Below, piece by piece: positions 1 through 8,900 of a DNA stretch of 44,158 bases (positions are counted from its first letter, which is position 1; each line of letters opens with the position of its first letter). The DNA is from Acidiparvus fluvialis. GTDB lineage: Bacteria; Acidobacteriota; Holophagae; Holophagales; Holophagaceae. The notes beneath the pieces are model-generated. The model saw nothing but the letters and a program-made list of their open reading frames with translations. It ran no database searches and was not told where the DNA came from. The position numbers and the translations under genes are program-made. The stretch spans positions 1 to 44,158 of the forward strand of contig JBFSVS010000006.1 of assembly GCA_041263285.1 (NCBI GenBank), written 5' to 3'.

Positions 1-101
1 ATCGTTCGCTGAAATAAAATCTTGTGGTGGCTTCGGGCCAAGGTGTGCTCGAAGGCCAAATTCTTCGCATTGGCCACTTAGGTTTTATTTCAGCGAACGA
101 T
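1..101. repeat. 19-bp inverted repeat at the window edge, probable assembly fold-back
   Basis: Bases 1-19 are the exact reverse complement of bases 83-101, with 63 bases between the copies. The right copy lies inside good aminotransferase coding sequence. The left copy destroys that reading frame, placing a TAA at 15-17 directly before recognisable coding sequence. The simplest reading is that the first 19 bases are a chimeric fold-back at a contig end, as seen in amplified single-cell or metagenome assemblies, rather than a biological hairpin. Confidence 0.75.
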
Positions 102-215
102 ATGGCTGCTACGATTACAGGAATCGAGAGAACCTTCTTAAAAACAGGAGCGTCTTACCCCCACGGAGCTCTAGCCAAGGCCCAATCTTTTTTAGACCAG
201 GCTCCTCGACTTTAA
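24..215 (+). CDS. Class V aminotransferase, C-terminal fragment
   Basis: About 64 C-terminal residues of a pyridoxal-phosphate enzyme of the serine-pyruvate / alanine-glyoxylate aminotransferase type. The segment VVASGQGVLEGQILRIGHLG matches the small-domain region of that family, where a glycine-rich G-x-G loop precedes the conserved RIGHxG strand. The catalytic lysine and large domain would lie upstream and are missing. Good coding sequence starts about base 20. The sequence before it is the inverted repeat, so the GTG at 24 is not a believable start; the gene is cut by the contig edge. Its TAA interlocks with the TAA of the convergent SulP gene (bases 212-215, TTAA). The substrate cannot be told from this fragment. 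Confidence 0.7.
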   Translation: MVASGQGVLEGQILRIGHLGFISANDMAATITGIERTFLKTGASYPHGALAKAQSFLDQAPRL

Positions 216-1435
216 GACGACGGTGTAAGTTTACCCTGAATCATAAATGCAAAAATAATGCCGATCAAAACCCCATAAAGCAGACCGAATGATAGAACTC
301 CTAAAACTGTTAGGAGAAATGGAACAAAAGTTCTCCATCCCTCACGCCATAAATCTCGATAAATGGAAGGTAAGGTCAAGTTATAGCCGGTAAAAATTAA
401 TACGACCGCCAAAGTAAATAAAGGAATACAATTCAACACCCAAGGAAATATCAAAACTGCCAAGAGCAACAAGCATCCTTCGGTGTAAAAAGAAAGTCTT
501 GTACGAGCTCCTGCATCTACATTGACAGAACTTCTCACAATGACCGCAGTGAGAGGAATGGCACCCAAAAGTCCGCAGAAAATATTTCCAACTCCTTGGG
601 CAATTAATTCTCGATTCAAAGGAGTTTCGCGATTGAGTACATCACGTTTATCAATGGCTTTAACGCAGAGGAGTGCCTGTAAAGAAGCTAAGAGACCTAG
701 AGGGATTCCGACTTTCCAAATTTGAAGTTCCAACAGTCTTGACCAATGAGGGATCTTGAAATCAGAAAAGATATTGGAAGGTATTTGTATCCGAGTAACC
801 GCCTCCGCAGAAATCCAAGAATATGTCGTCAGGATCGCGGCCAGTAAGGATCCAATAATGACGACCCAAAGAGAAAGGGGGATCTTCAACGGAGCCGACG
901 ATTTTCTTTTTAATAGAAGATAGAGTGTAAAACACCCAAGAGATAAGAGAGTGACAGGAATGGAAATACTGGATTGAGTTAAATCTTGAAGAGAAACAGA
1001 GGTCCCAAGGGCCACAGGAATCTGTTTACCTATTAAAATCAATCCCAAACCTGAGATCATACCCTTCATGACGCTTATGGGAACATAGTGAATCCAAGGC
1101 CCAACCTTAAAGACGCCTAAACTAATTTGAATTAACCCAGCGGCGATGACCGCTAAAAGAAATGATTCAAAACTACCGAGCGTCATGATGCCTGCAGCGG
1201 TCAGAGCAACTAAGCCTGCTTCGGGTCCCGAAATCGCTAGGGCTGACCGACTCAAGCTAGCGACCACTAACCCGCCGATAATGCCCGCCAAAAGACCCGC
1301 TTGTGCAGGGGCTCCCGAAGCCACGGCTAAGCCCAAGCAGAGCGGAATCGCAACGAGAAAAACGGATAGCCCTGAAAAGAGGTCGTGATCGCGCCAGGTT
1401 TGAAAGAGTGTTTTACCCGGGATAGAGAGTGACAT
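212..1435 (-). CDS. SulP family inorganic anion transporter lacking a STAS domain
   Basis: A 407-residue inner-membrane protein, almost wholly hydrophobic. The N-terminal signature (AIPLCLGLAVASGAPAQAG, about residues 29-47) is the SulP TM1 region, and the ISGPEAGLVALTAAG segment is the second family hallmark. SulP proteins carry anions such as sulfate, bicarbonate or C4-dicarboxylates, and usually run to 500-600 residues with a cytoplasmic STAS domain. This one stops right after the membrane domain (IIFAFMIQGKLTPSS). No frameshifted STAS remnant follows, because the stop overlaps the next gene, so the STAS-less form looks natural. The start has GAGG seven bases upstream. The substrate is unknown; STAS-less short forms are often annotated as bicarbonate or sulfate transporters. 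Confidence 0.85.
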   Translation of the reverse strand: MSLSIPGKTLFQTWRDHDLFSGLSVFLVAIPLCLGLAVASGAPAQAGLLAGIIGGLVVASLSRSALAISGPEAGLVALTAAGIMTLGSFESFLLAVIAAGLIQISLGVFKVGPWIHYVPISVMKGMISGLGLILIGKQIPVALGTSVSLQDLTQSSISIPVTLLSLGCFTLYLLLKRKSSAPLKIPLSLWVVIIGSLLAAILTTYSWISAEAVTRIQIPSNIFSDFKIPHWSRLLELQIWKVGIPLGLLASLQALLCVKAIDKRDVLNRETPLNRELIAQGVGNIFCGLLGAIPLTAVIVRSSVNVDAGARTRLSFYTEGCLLLLAVLIFPWVLNCIPLFTLAVVLIFTGYNLTLPSIYRDLWREGWRTFVPFLLTVLGVLSFGLLYGVLIGIIFAFMIQGKLTPSS

Positions 1436-1451
1436 CGATACCTCGATTCAT

Positions 1452-1540
1452 TGGCGGTGGGTGTGAGATTCGAACTCACGGACGGCATAACCGTCGCCGG
1501 TTTTCAAGACCGGTGCCTTAGACCGCTCGACCAACCCACC
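1452..1540 (-). tRNA. tRNA-Ser (TGA anticodon)
   Basis: Full cloverleaf on the minus strand: acceptor GGTGGGT pairs with ACCCACC, the anticodon stem-loop carries TGA, the class II variable arm is long, the T-loop is TTCGAAT and the 3' CCA is encoded (1452-1454). The long variable arm plus TGA gives serine. Confidence 0.95.
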
Positions 1541-1642
1541 TTGAATTAATTAGTTTATCGCCTGAATTGGATTTCCATGCAAGATCCGTGGGTTTTACCT
1601 TGTGGACTAGGCCAATCAAAGTTAATCTAACCATTCCCCTAT

Positions 1643-1735
1643 GGAGAGTTGCCGGAGTGGCCGAACGGGTTCGCCTGCTAAGCGAATGTTCAGGGTAAAC
1701 CTGGACCGGGGGTTCGAATCCCCCACTCTCCGCCA
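1643..1735 (+). tRNA. tRNA-Ser (GCT anticodon)
   Basis: Acceptor GGAGAGT pairs with ACTCTCC, the anticodon loop carries GCT, the variable arm is long, the T-loop is TTCGAAT and CCA is encoded. It is divergent from the tRNA-Ser(TGA) gene about 100 bases away. Its last 12 bases (1724-1735) recur at 3520-3531. Confidence 0.95.
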
Positions 1736-1742
1736 GTTACAT

Positions 1743-1764
1743 TAGTCGCCTAATACGACTTTTT
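1743..1764 (+). terminator. Weak rho-independent terminator after tRNA-Ser(GCT)
   Basis: AGTCG (1744-1748) pairs with CGACT (1756-1760) across a seven-base loop, followed directly by a T run. The stem is short, but the position just behind the tRNA is right. Confidence 0.4.
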
Positions 1765-1782
1765 ACTTATTATTAAACTCCT

Positions 1783-3330
1783 CTATAGCCCTGAATTTAC
1801 CCCACGATGGGCTTGGGCCTGAGAAATAATATTTGATTTATCTACTTCCGAGAGTCTTTGGAGGTTTTTCAGTTGCATTGCCATCCGAGGATTTGATTGA
1901 AGTTTTTTTTCATGACGAATCAAATAGTCCCAATAAAGAGTCGTAAAAGGACATGCCTTTTCGCCAGTGGATATCTCGGGATTATAGGGGCATTGACTGC
2001 AATAATTGCTCATTCGGTTAATGTATTTTCCACTAGCAATATAGGGCTTACTCGCCATGAGGCCCCCATCAGCAAATTGACTCATCCCTAGGGTGTTAGG
2101 AAGTTCAACCCACTCAACGGCATCGACATAGACACTGAGGTACCACTCATGAACGGATTGAGGTCTAACTCCATAGAGTAATGCATAGAGTCCGGTAACC
2201 ATTAAACGTTGAATGTGATGGGCGTAACCGAAACGAAGCGTCTGTTTTAGAGATTCGCGAAGACAAGCCATATCCGTGGTTCCGCTCCAGTAAAAAAGGG
2301 GGAGTTCCTCATTTGCCTGCATTTTATTCAGATGAAGATAGTCGGGCATATAGTGCCAATAAATTCCTCGAACGTATTCTCGCCACCCTACAATTTGCCG
2401 GATGAACCCTTCGGCTGCCGCCAAGGGAACTGATCCTTGATGAAAGGCTTTTTCGGCGCATTGAATCACTTCACGGGGATTTAATAACTTCAAATTTAGA
2501 GAGGATGAAATCAAGGAATGATAAAGCCAAGGCTCATCGGTCCACATGGCATCCTGGTATTGACCAAAGTGAGGAAGGCGGAATTGAATAAAATCTTCTA
2601 AAGCCTGTAATGCTTGTTTACGTGTCACAGGCCAATTGAAGGTGTCTAAAGAACCTGGATGATCCTTAAATCGATGCCGGACAAGATCAATTACGGACTG
2701 AGTTATATCATCCACCTGATGAATACGGGGGGGAGGAATCGAGGGAGGGCCCGTTTTATCAAAACTTTTACGATTGTCTACATCATAATTCCACTGACCG
2801 CCGATTGGACGTGATCCGTCCATTAAAATATTGTTCTTCTGTCTTAATTCCCTATAAAAGTATTCTTGGCGTAGTTGTTTACGATTTTGTGCATGGTTGC
2901 GAAAATCTTCTTGAGAGCAATAGAAATGAGTATCAGGATGAATGACTAAGGGGACATGCTGCTCGAGAGCGACTTGCTTAATGATCTCTAACACCCTCCA
3001 TTCACCCGGCCAAGTTAGGACTAGGCATTGAGGTTTTGTGGCGTTAATAGCTTTAACTAATTCTTCTTCAAAACATCCTGCGTTATCTTCCTGATCAAGA
3101 TAGCGGTAGAGGATTGGCCAATTTTGCTCTTGGATGGCCTTGGCAAAGTGGCGCATCGCCGCAAGAAATACAGTGATCCTTTGTTTGGAAGAAGGGACAT
3201 GGATCGATTCTTTTTCAACTTCGGCCATCCAAATCATATCTCTTTCGCGATCAAACTCGCGAAGAGCGGGAGCATCAAAATTAAGTTGGTCTCCCAGAAT
3301 GATTACGAGATTTCGAATTCCCTTAGCCAT
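1783..3330 (-). CDS. Fe-S cluster photolyase/cryptochrome (FeS-BCP, PhrB-like)
   Basis: A 515-residue cryptochrome/photolyase-related protein. The N-terminal third is a Rossmann-type photolyase domain (NLVIILGDQLNFDAPAL); the C-terminal two thirds are the helical FAD-binding domain with GFIRQIVGWREYVRGIYW. Four cysteines at 356, 444, 447 and 460 (ATG numbering) are spaced 88, 3 and 13 residues apart, the same spacing as the [4Fe-4S] ligands Cys350/438/441/454 of Agrobacterium PhrB. By family it should repair UV (6-4) photoproducts using FAD and light. A TTG at 3351 would add seven residues and lies three bases after the upstream DUF2256 stop; the ATG at 3330 is preferred, though neither start has a good ribosome site. 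The pair appears to be co-transcribed. Confidence 0.93.
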   Translation of the reverse strand: MAKGIRNLVIILGDQLNFDAPALREFDRERDMIWMAEVEKESIHVPSSKQRITVFLAAMRHFAKAIQEQNWPILYRYLDQEDNAGCFEEELVKAINATKPQCLVLTWPGEWRVLEIIKQVALEQHVPLVIHPDTHFYCSQEDFRNHAQNRKQLRQEYFYRELRQKNNILMDGSRPIGGQWNYDVDNRKSFDKTGPPSIPPPRIHQVDDITQSVIDLVRHRFKDHPGSLDTFNWPVTRKQALQALEDFIQFRLPHFGQYQDAMWTDEPWLYHSLISSSLNLKLLNPREVIQCAEKAFHQGSVPLAAAEGFIRQIVGWREYVRGIYWHYMPDYLHLNKMQANEELPLFYWSGTTDMACLRESLKQTLRFGYAHHIQRLMVTGLYALLYGVRPQSVHEWYLSVYVDAVEWVELPNTLGMSQFADGGLMASKPYIASGKYINRMSNYCSQCPYNPEISTGEKACPFTTLYWDYLIRHEKKLQSNPRMAMQLKNLQRLSEVDKSNIISQAQAHRGVNSGL

Positions 3331-3354
3331 ATGAAGTTCTATACTTTGCAATCA

Positions 3355-3498
3355 TCATTTTTTCTTTTGGCATGCATCAGAGCAATATAATATTTGCTCC
3401 CAATTTTTGGCCCATGACTTTCTCCAAACCATTTCTCGATGACAGACCTTACATCGTTTTGAGGGCAAAAAACTTTTGTTTCCTTTGAAGGAGTTCAT
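3355..3498 (-). CDS. DUF2256 small cysteine protein, photolyase partner
   Basis: A 47-residue gene on the minus strand, just upstream of the photolyase. It has two CxxC/CxxxC-type pairs: RCKVCH (Cys16, Cys19) and YCSDACQKK (Cys39, Cys43), with the middle VWRKSWAKNWEQ. This fits the DUF2256 pattern (LPSK-C-xx-C-R..WRKKW...W..v.YCS.rCr), a small probable zinc ribbon often found beside Fe-S photolyases and cryptochromes. The TGA at 3355-3357 is followed within three bases by the alternative TTG start of the photolyase, suggesting an operon. No strong ribosome site precedes its ATG. The biochemical role of the family is not known to me; help with photolyase cofactor assembly or DNA binding would be a guess. 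Confidence 0.85.
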   Translation of the reverse strand: MNSFKGNKSFLPSKRCKVCHREMVWRKSWAKNWEQILYCSDACQKKK

Positions 3499-3512
3499 GA
3501 CAGGAAGTTTAG

Positions 3513-3544
3513 AACCCCTCACTCTCCGCCAAGAATGAGGGGTT
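3513..3544 (-). terminator. Hairpin between katG and the DUF2256 gene
   Basis: AACCCCTCA (3513-3521) and TGAGGGGTT (3536-3544) are perfect 9-bp arms around a 14-base loop, 14 bases past the katG stop. No clear T run follows on the katG strand, so it may be a weak terminator or a processing or stability hairpin. The loop contains the tRNA-Ser-like sequence CTCTCCGCCA. Confidence 0.4.
3520..3531 (+). repeat. Copy of the tRNA-Ser(GCT) 3' end (possible att-like site)
   Basis: CACTCTCCGCCA is identical to the last 12 bases of tRNA-Ser(GCT) at 1724-1735, in direct orientation, with looser similarity further left (GAACCCCT versus GAATCCCC). It bounds the interval holding the photolyase and DUF2256 genes. 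No integrase is seen, so an old insertion scar or chance are both possible. Confidence 0.4.
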
Positions 3545-3557
3545 GTCGGTTCAAGGA

Positions 3558-5759
3558 TTATTGACGAAGATCAAAGCGATCTAGGTTCATGACTTTCGTC
3601 CATGCGGCAACAAAGTCGTTAATGAATTTACCCTTGGCATCGCTGCAGGCATAAACTTCAGCTATGGCACGGAGTTCCGAGTTTGAACCAAAAACGAGAT
3701 CAACAATCGTTGCGGTCCATTTGAGTCGCCCAGTCGTACGATCGTGACCTTCCATGATTCCATGATTCTTTTGAGACATTTCCCATTGGGTATTCATATC
3801 TAAAAGATTAATAAAGAAATCATTGGTCAAGGTTTCTGGCTGCTGTGTGAACACCCCTAATGGCGACTGATCGTAGTTTGCATTGAGTGCGCGCATACCT
3901 CCGACTAAAACGGTCATTTCTGGAGGAGTCAGGGTTAGTAAACCGGCTCGATCGATGAGTCGTTCAGCTACAAAGCCTTCGTATCCGGGTGCTGCATAAT
4001 TTCTGAAACCATCCGCTTTGGGTTCAAGGACCGCGAAGGACTCAACGTCGGTTTGATCCTGAGTAGCATCCGTGCGTCCGGGAGAGAAAGGAACAGTAAT
4101 ATCATGTCCTGCTTTTTTTGCGGCTGCTTCGATAGCGGCTGAGCCTGACAGAACAATCAAGTCCGCTAAAGAAATTTTCTTTCCGCCTGAAGCAGAAGCA
4201 TTAAAATCTTTTTGAACGGCCTCAAGTTTTTTAAGAATCTTGCTTAATTCAGCAGGCTGATTGACCGCCCAATCCTTTTGCGGAGCAAGACACATACGAC
4301 CACCGTTTGCACCGCCACGCTTATCGGTTCCTCGGAAGGTTGATGCCGAACCCCAGGCTGTTTTGACTAGTTGTGAAATAGAAAGGCCTGAAGTCAGGAT
4401 TTTGGCTTTAAGTTGAGCAATATCTTGAGCATCGACTAAGGGGTGATTCGAAGTTGGAACCGGGTCTTGCCATAGGAGCTCTTCCTTAGGCACTAAGGGG
4501 CCAAGGTAACGTTGAATTGGGCCCATGTCGCGATGGGTCAGCTTGTACCAAGCCTTAGCAAAAACGTCTGCAAATTCTTGGGGGTTTTGATGGAAACGAC
4601 GAGAAATCTTTTCATATGCAGGATCCATGCGTAAGGCGAGATCGGTTGTAAGCATCATGGGTGCATGCTTCTTATTTGGATTATGCGCATCAGGGACAGT
4701 ACCCGATGCAGATGCATCCTTAGGTGTCCATTGCTGAGCTCCCGCAGGGCTTTTTGTTAAAACCCACTCATAGTTGAATAAATTATTGAAGTAATCATTG
4801 TCCCATTGGGTAGGATTTTGGGTCCAAGCGCCTTCTAATCCACTAGTAATGGCATGCTCACCCTTACCTGATTCGAAGGAATTCTTCCAGCCAAGCCCTT
4901 GTTGATGAATGGGCGCTCCTTCGGGTTCAGGACCGACGTATTGAGCAGGATCTGCCGCTCCGTGCGCCTTTCCAAAAGTATGACCGCCCGCAACTAAAGC
5001 TACCGTCTCTTCATCATTCATGGCCATGCGCTTGAATGTTTCTCGAATATCTCGAGCCGCGGCTAGGGGATCGGGCTTTCCGTTGGGTCCCTCAGGATTA
5101 ACATAGATGAGACCCATCTGAACGGCACCTAGAGGTTGATCTAACTGACGGTCGCCTTTGTAGCGCTCATCGGCGAGCCATTTATTTTCAGATCCCCAGT
5201 AAATGTCCTCGGGTTCCCATACGTCTTCACGTCCACCACCAAAGCCGTAGATTTTTAAACCCATAGATTCCATGGCAATGGTTCCTGACAAAATGAAGAG
5301 ATCAGCCCAAGAAAGTTTTTTTCCGTATTTTTGTTTGATAGGCCAAAGTAAGCGACGAGCTTTATCCAAGTTTCCGTTATCTGGCCAACTGTTGAGGGGC
5401 GCATATCGATGAGTTCCCCCTCCTCCACCGCCTCGACCATCAGCAATTCGGTAAGTACCAGCACTATGCCAGGTCAGACGAATAAAAAAGGGACCATAAT
5501 GACCGTAATCAGCTGGCCACCAATCCTGTGAGGACTTCATTAGAATATTTAAGTCGTTGATGACGGCTTTTAAATCTAATGTTTTAAATTCTTTTGCATA
5601 ATTAAAATCCGGATCCATAGGATTTTTCTTCGGAGAGTGAAGATGGAGCGGGGTCAGATCTAATTGATTAGGCCACCAATCTCGATTAGTTTGTTTCTTA
5701 GGAGCTTCACCGGTTGGACTAGCGCCGTGACCAAAAGGACATTTAGCTTCTTCAGACAT
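3558..5759 (-). CDS. katG: Catalase-peroxidase KatG
   Basis: A 733-residue bifunctional haem enzyme that destroys hydrogen peroxide by catalase and peroxidase cycles. Counted from the chosen start, the distal site is Arg94, Trp97, His98 (RLTWHSAGTYR) and the proximal haem ligand is His260 (GGHTFGKAHG). Trp97, Tyr219 and Met245 keep the spacing of the Mycobacterium tuberculosis Trp107-Tyr229-Met255 adduct needed for catalase activity. The second, haem-less peroxidase-like half is present (about residues 430-733). The start MSEEAKCPFGHG is chosen because GGAG lies seven bases upstream; an in-frame upstream start at 5801 lacks such a site. It is divergent from dnaE. Cytoplasmic. Confidence 0.97.
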   Translation of the reverse strand: MSEEAKCPFGHGASPTGEAPKKQTNRDWWPNQLDLTPLHLHSPKKNPMDPDFNYAKEFKTLDLKAVINDLNILMKSSQDWWPADYGHYGPFFIRLTWHSAGTYRIADGRGGGGGGTHRYAPLNSWPDNGNLDKARRLLWPIKQKYGKKLSWADLFILSGTIAMESMGLKIYGFGGGREDVWEPEDIYWGSENKWLADERYKGDRQLDQPLGAVQMGLIYVNPEGPNGKPDPLAAARDIRETFKRMAMNDEETVALVAGGHTFGKAHGAADPAQYVGPEPEGAPIHQQGLGWKNSFESGKGEHAITSGLEGAWTQNPTQWDNDYFNNLFNYEWVLTKSPAGAQQWTPKDASASGTVPDAHNPNKKHAPMMLTTDLALRMDPAYEKISRRFHQNPQEFADVFAKAWYKLTHRDMGPIQRYLGPLVPKEELLWQDPVPTSNHPLVDAQDIAQLKAKILTSGLSISQLVKTAWGSASTFRGTDKRGGANGGRMCLAPQKDWAVNQPAELSKILKKLEAVQKDFNASASGGKKISLADLIVLSGSAAIEAAAKKAGHDITVPFSPGRTDATQDQTDVESFAVLEPKADGFRNYAAPGYEGFVAERLIDRAGLLTLTPPEMTVLVGGMRALNANYDQSPLGVFTQQPETLTNDFFINLLDMNTQWEMSQKNHGIMEGHDRTTGRLKWTATIVDLVFGSNSELRAIAEVYACSDAKGKFINDFVAAWTKVMNLDRFDLRQ

Positions 5760-5796
5760 ACAGTTCTCCTCGGTTGGTAGAGTTATGAATTTTAAG

Positions 5797-5814
5797 TGCA
5801 TATATATTATTGCA
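5797..5814. promoter_or_regulatory. Imperfect palindrome upstream of katG, candidate operator
   Basis: TGCATATATATTATTGCA has TGCA at both ends and an AT-only core, 37 bases upstream of the katG start. Peroxide-responsive repressors often bind AT-rich dyads at katG, but the sequence does not closely match a PerR, Fur or OxyR consensus. Confidence 0.25.
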
Positions 5815-5854
5815 TATTACAAAGGGAGGATATAGCAGAGGGGGGCCTAAAAAC

Positions 5855-5883
5855 TTGAACATCGTAAAGACTTTTTCTAAATA
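5855..5883 (+). promoter_or_regulatory. Sigma-70-type promoter for dnaE
   Basis: TTGAAC (5855-5860), a 17-base spacer, then TAAATA (5878-5883), about 115 bases upstream of the dnaE start. This is the best match in the katG-dnaE gap. Confidence 0.5.
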
Positions 5884-5907
5884 GAAATACATGTGAAGTG
5901 CTCATTT

Positions 5908-5931
5908 TTATGGGCATCTTAATACCCATAA
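5908..5931 (+). promoter_or_regulatory. Inverted repeat in the dnaE leader
   Basis: TTATGGG (5908-5914) and CCCATAA (5925-5931) are perfect 7-bp arms with a 10-base spacer. It lies downstream of the predicted dnaE promoter, so it could be an operator or a leader hairpin. Confidence 0.35.
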
Positions 5932-5998
5932 GAATTAAAGCCAAGGATATGAAGAGACCTTTCAGAAACCTACCTCCAAAGTAGGAGAAAATGAACCC

Positions 5999-8900
5999 AT
6001 GTCCTTCGTACATCTCCATCTTCATACGGAACACAGTTTGCTGGACGGACTTACCCGCATTCCTGATCTCGTCAAAAAAACCCAAGAATCGGGAATGCCT
6101 GCTGTTGCCGTTACTGATCATGGAAATATGTTTGGCATGATGAAACTTTTTGATGCCTGCGAAAAGACATCGGATAAAGAAGGCAACTGGGCGGTTAAGC
6201 CCATCTTGGGCAGCGAGGTCTACGTTGCACCGCGTTCACGATTTGATAAAAAACTTGATGCAAAAAATATTGGTACCGCTGAAGAAGGACTTGAGGACTG
6301 TGTTGACCCTAGCGGCAGTCGAGATGCGGGCTACCACCTTGTTTTACTTGCCAAAAACGCCGTCGGCTTTGCCAATCTATCCAAACTTGTGAGTCGTGGG
6401 TTCACCGAAGGGTTCTATTACAAGCCTCGTGTTGATAAAGAGATCCTCAAAGAGCACTCCGAAGGTTTGATTGCTATGTCAGCTTGTTTAGGGGGTGAGG
6501 TTCAGGCCCGTATCTTACAAAATAGACTTGAACAAGCCCAAAAAGTAGCTGACGAGTATCGAGGTATTTTTGGAGAAGATTTTTATCTAGAAATTCAAAA
6601 CCAAGGTCTATCCTTTCAAAAAGAACAAGAATGTATTCCTTACCAAATTGAACTAGCTAAAAAGTTGGGAATCAAAATGGTGGCAACCAATGATTCGCAT
6701 TATCTAAATCATGAGGACGCAGATCTTCATGACACTGTCTTGTGTATCGGAACACGAGCACTCAAATCTCAAGAGCGTCGAATGCGATTTATTAATGATC
6801 AGTTCTATGTCAAAACACCGGCCGAGATGGCTAGGATGTTTCCTGACCATCCTGAATTCCTAGAACAAACCCTCGAGATTGCTAATAAGATCGATTTATT
6901 TCCTATTAAGCGTAAAGCGGCTACACCAACCTTCCCTGTACCGGTAGGCATGACCCTCGAGAGTTACTTCGTGTCCGTAGTAAAGGAATGGTTTGAGCGG
7001 CGTGTGACAGAATGTCGCCCTCGATGGGAAAGTAAAAAATTAAAGTACCCAGAATCTGATTATCGAAAGCGTCTTCATCATGAGATTGACACCATCCTTA
7101 AGGTAGGATTCCCAGGTTACTTTCTGATGGTGTGGGATTTTATTTGTAAGGCGAGGGAGATGGGCGTCCCCGTGGGTCCGGGTCGTGGATCGGCTGCGGG
7201 AAGCATCGTGGCTTGGGCTCTTTGCATTACCGACATTGACCCTATGGAATACAATCTCCTCTTTGAGCGTTTCCTCAATTCTGAGCGCGTATCCATGCCT
7301 GATATGGATATTGACTTTTGCCGTGATGGTCGCAGTAAGGTCATTGACTATGTCACCGATAAGTACGGAAAAGATCGGGTGTCTAACATCATCACGATCA
7401 ATCAACTTAAAACAAAAGCTGTAATAAAAGATGTATCCCGTGTCTATGACAAGGACTTCAATTGGGCTAATAATCTTACAAAATTGATTCCCCAAGAACC
7501 GGGTAAGCCCATTACAGTCGGAGAAGCGCTGGAGCGCTCTGAGAAACTTCGAGAACTTTACGATCAGGATCCAGATGTTAAAAAAATTCTAGATATTTCA
7601 GCTAAGTTAGAAGGGCTTGCGCGAAATTCGGGGGTTCACGCTGCCGGAGTTATTATTGCTCCTGACGAACTGACTAAATTTGCACCGTTGAGCGTTGATA
7701 AAGATAAAAAAGTCATGGTGCAATATACCAAAGACGAAGCTGAAATGGCTGGGCTTCTCAAAATGGACTTCTTGGGACTTGAAACTCTTACCCAAATTAC
7801 TAAAATCCAAAACTATATTGCCCGTCGTCATGGACAACCCGTGAGCGAGACGGTTCTGCATAATTTTGAAGACCCAAAAACATTTAAGCTATTCTCTGAG
7901 GCCAATACGGATGGTATTTTTCAGTTCGAATCGAGCGGAATGAAATCACTCCTAAGACAACTACAACCCACGCGGTTCGATGACCTAATTGCCTTGAACG
8001 CTCTCTTTCGACCCGGTCCCCTGGAAGGAGGTGTTGTAGATAGCTTTATTAAACGTCGCCATGGTCAAGAACCCATTGAATATTTGATCCCTGAACTCGA
8101 GGGGATCTTAGGAAATACCTACGGTGTCATCGTCTACCAAGAACAAGTCATGCAGATTGCCAATCTTATTGGCGGATTCTCCATGGGCGAAGCCGATGTG
8201 CTTCGTAAAGCGATGGGTAAGAAAGATAAATCCATCATGCGTAAGTCTAGACTCGATTTTCTCAAGCGATCCGTAGAGAAGGGGTTCAATCGAGACAAGA
8301 TGGGTGAATTATTTGACCTGATGGAGCATTTTGGGGCGTATGGTTTCAATAAAAGTCATTCAGCAGCCTATGCGATGTTGGCTTATCAGACAGCCTATCT
8401 TAAAGCCCACTATCCGACTGAATTCATGTCGGGTCTTCTTAGCACCAAAGCTGAACGAACCGATGACATTGTCAAATACATTCAGGACTGTCGCAGTCGA
8501 GGTATTGATATTTTAGGACCCGACATTAATGACTCTGAAAAAGATTTTTCCATCACGACTTCTGGACAAATCCGTTTTGGACTTGCCGCCATAAAAGGGC
8601 TCGGTGAGGCGGCGCTGAAAGCAATCTTAGATGCTCGACAACGCGAAAAGCGCTTTAAAGATTTCTCGCATGCCATTCAATCCACAGACTTAGGCAAAGC
8701 CAATAAGAAAGTGTGGGAGTCTCTTATTAAAGCGGGTTGTTTTGAATCCCTAGAACCTCATCGTGCTGCACTTCTTTCGAGTCTTCCAGCGGTTTTAGAC
8801 TCAGCTTCACGTGCTTCCAAAAGCCTCCAAGGAATGGCGAGTCTCTTTGATGACGTCGAATTAGCCACCATGAGCGAGGGTTTCAGACTTCAGAATGATA

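Noticed and set aside
5807..6121. A 104-residue minus-strand frame between katG and dnaE.
   Set aside because: It overlaps the start of dnaE and the dnaE promoter, and its composition resembles no protein family.
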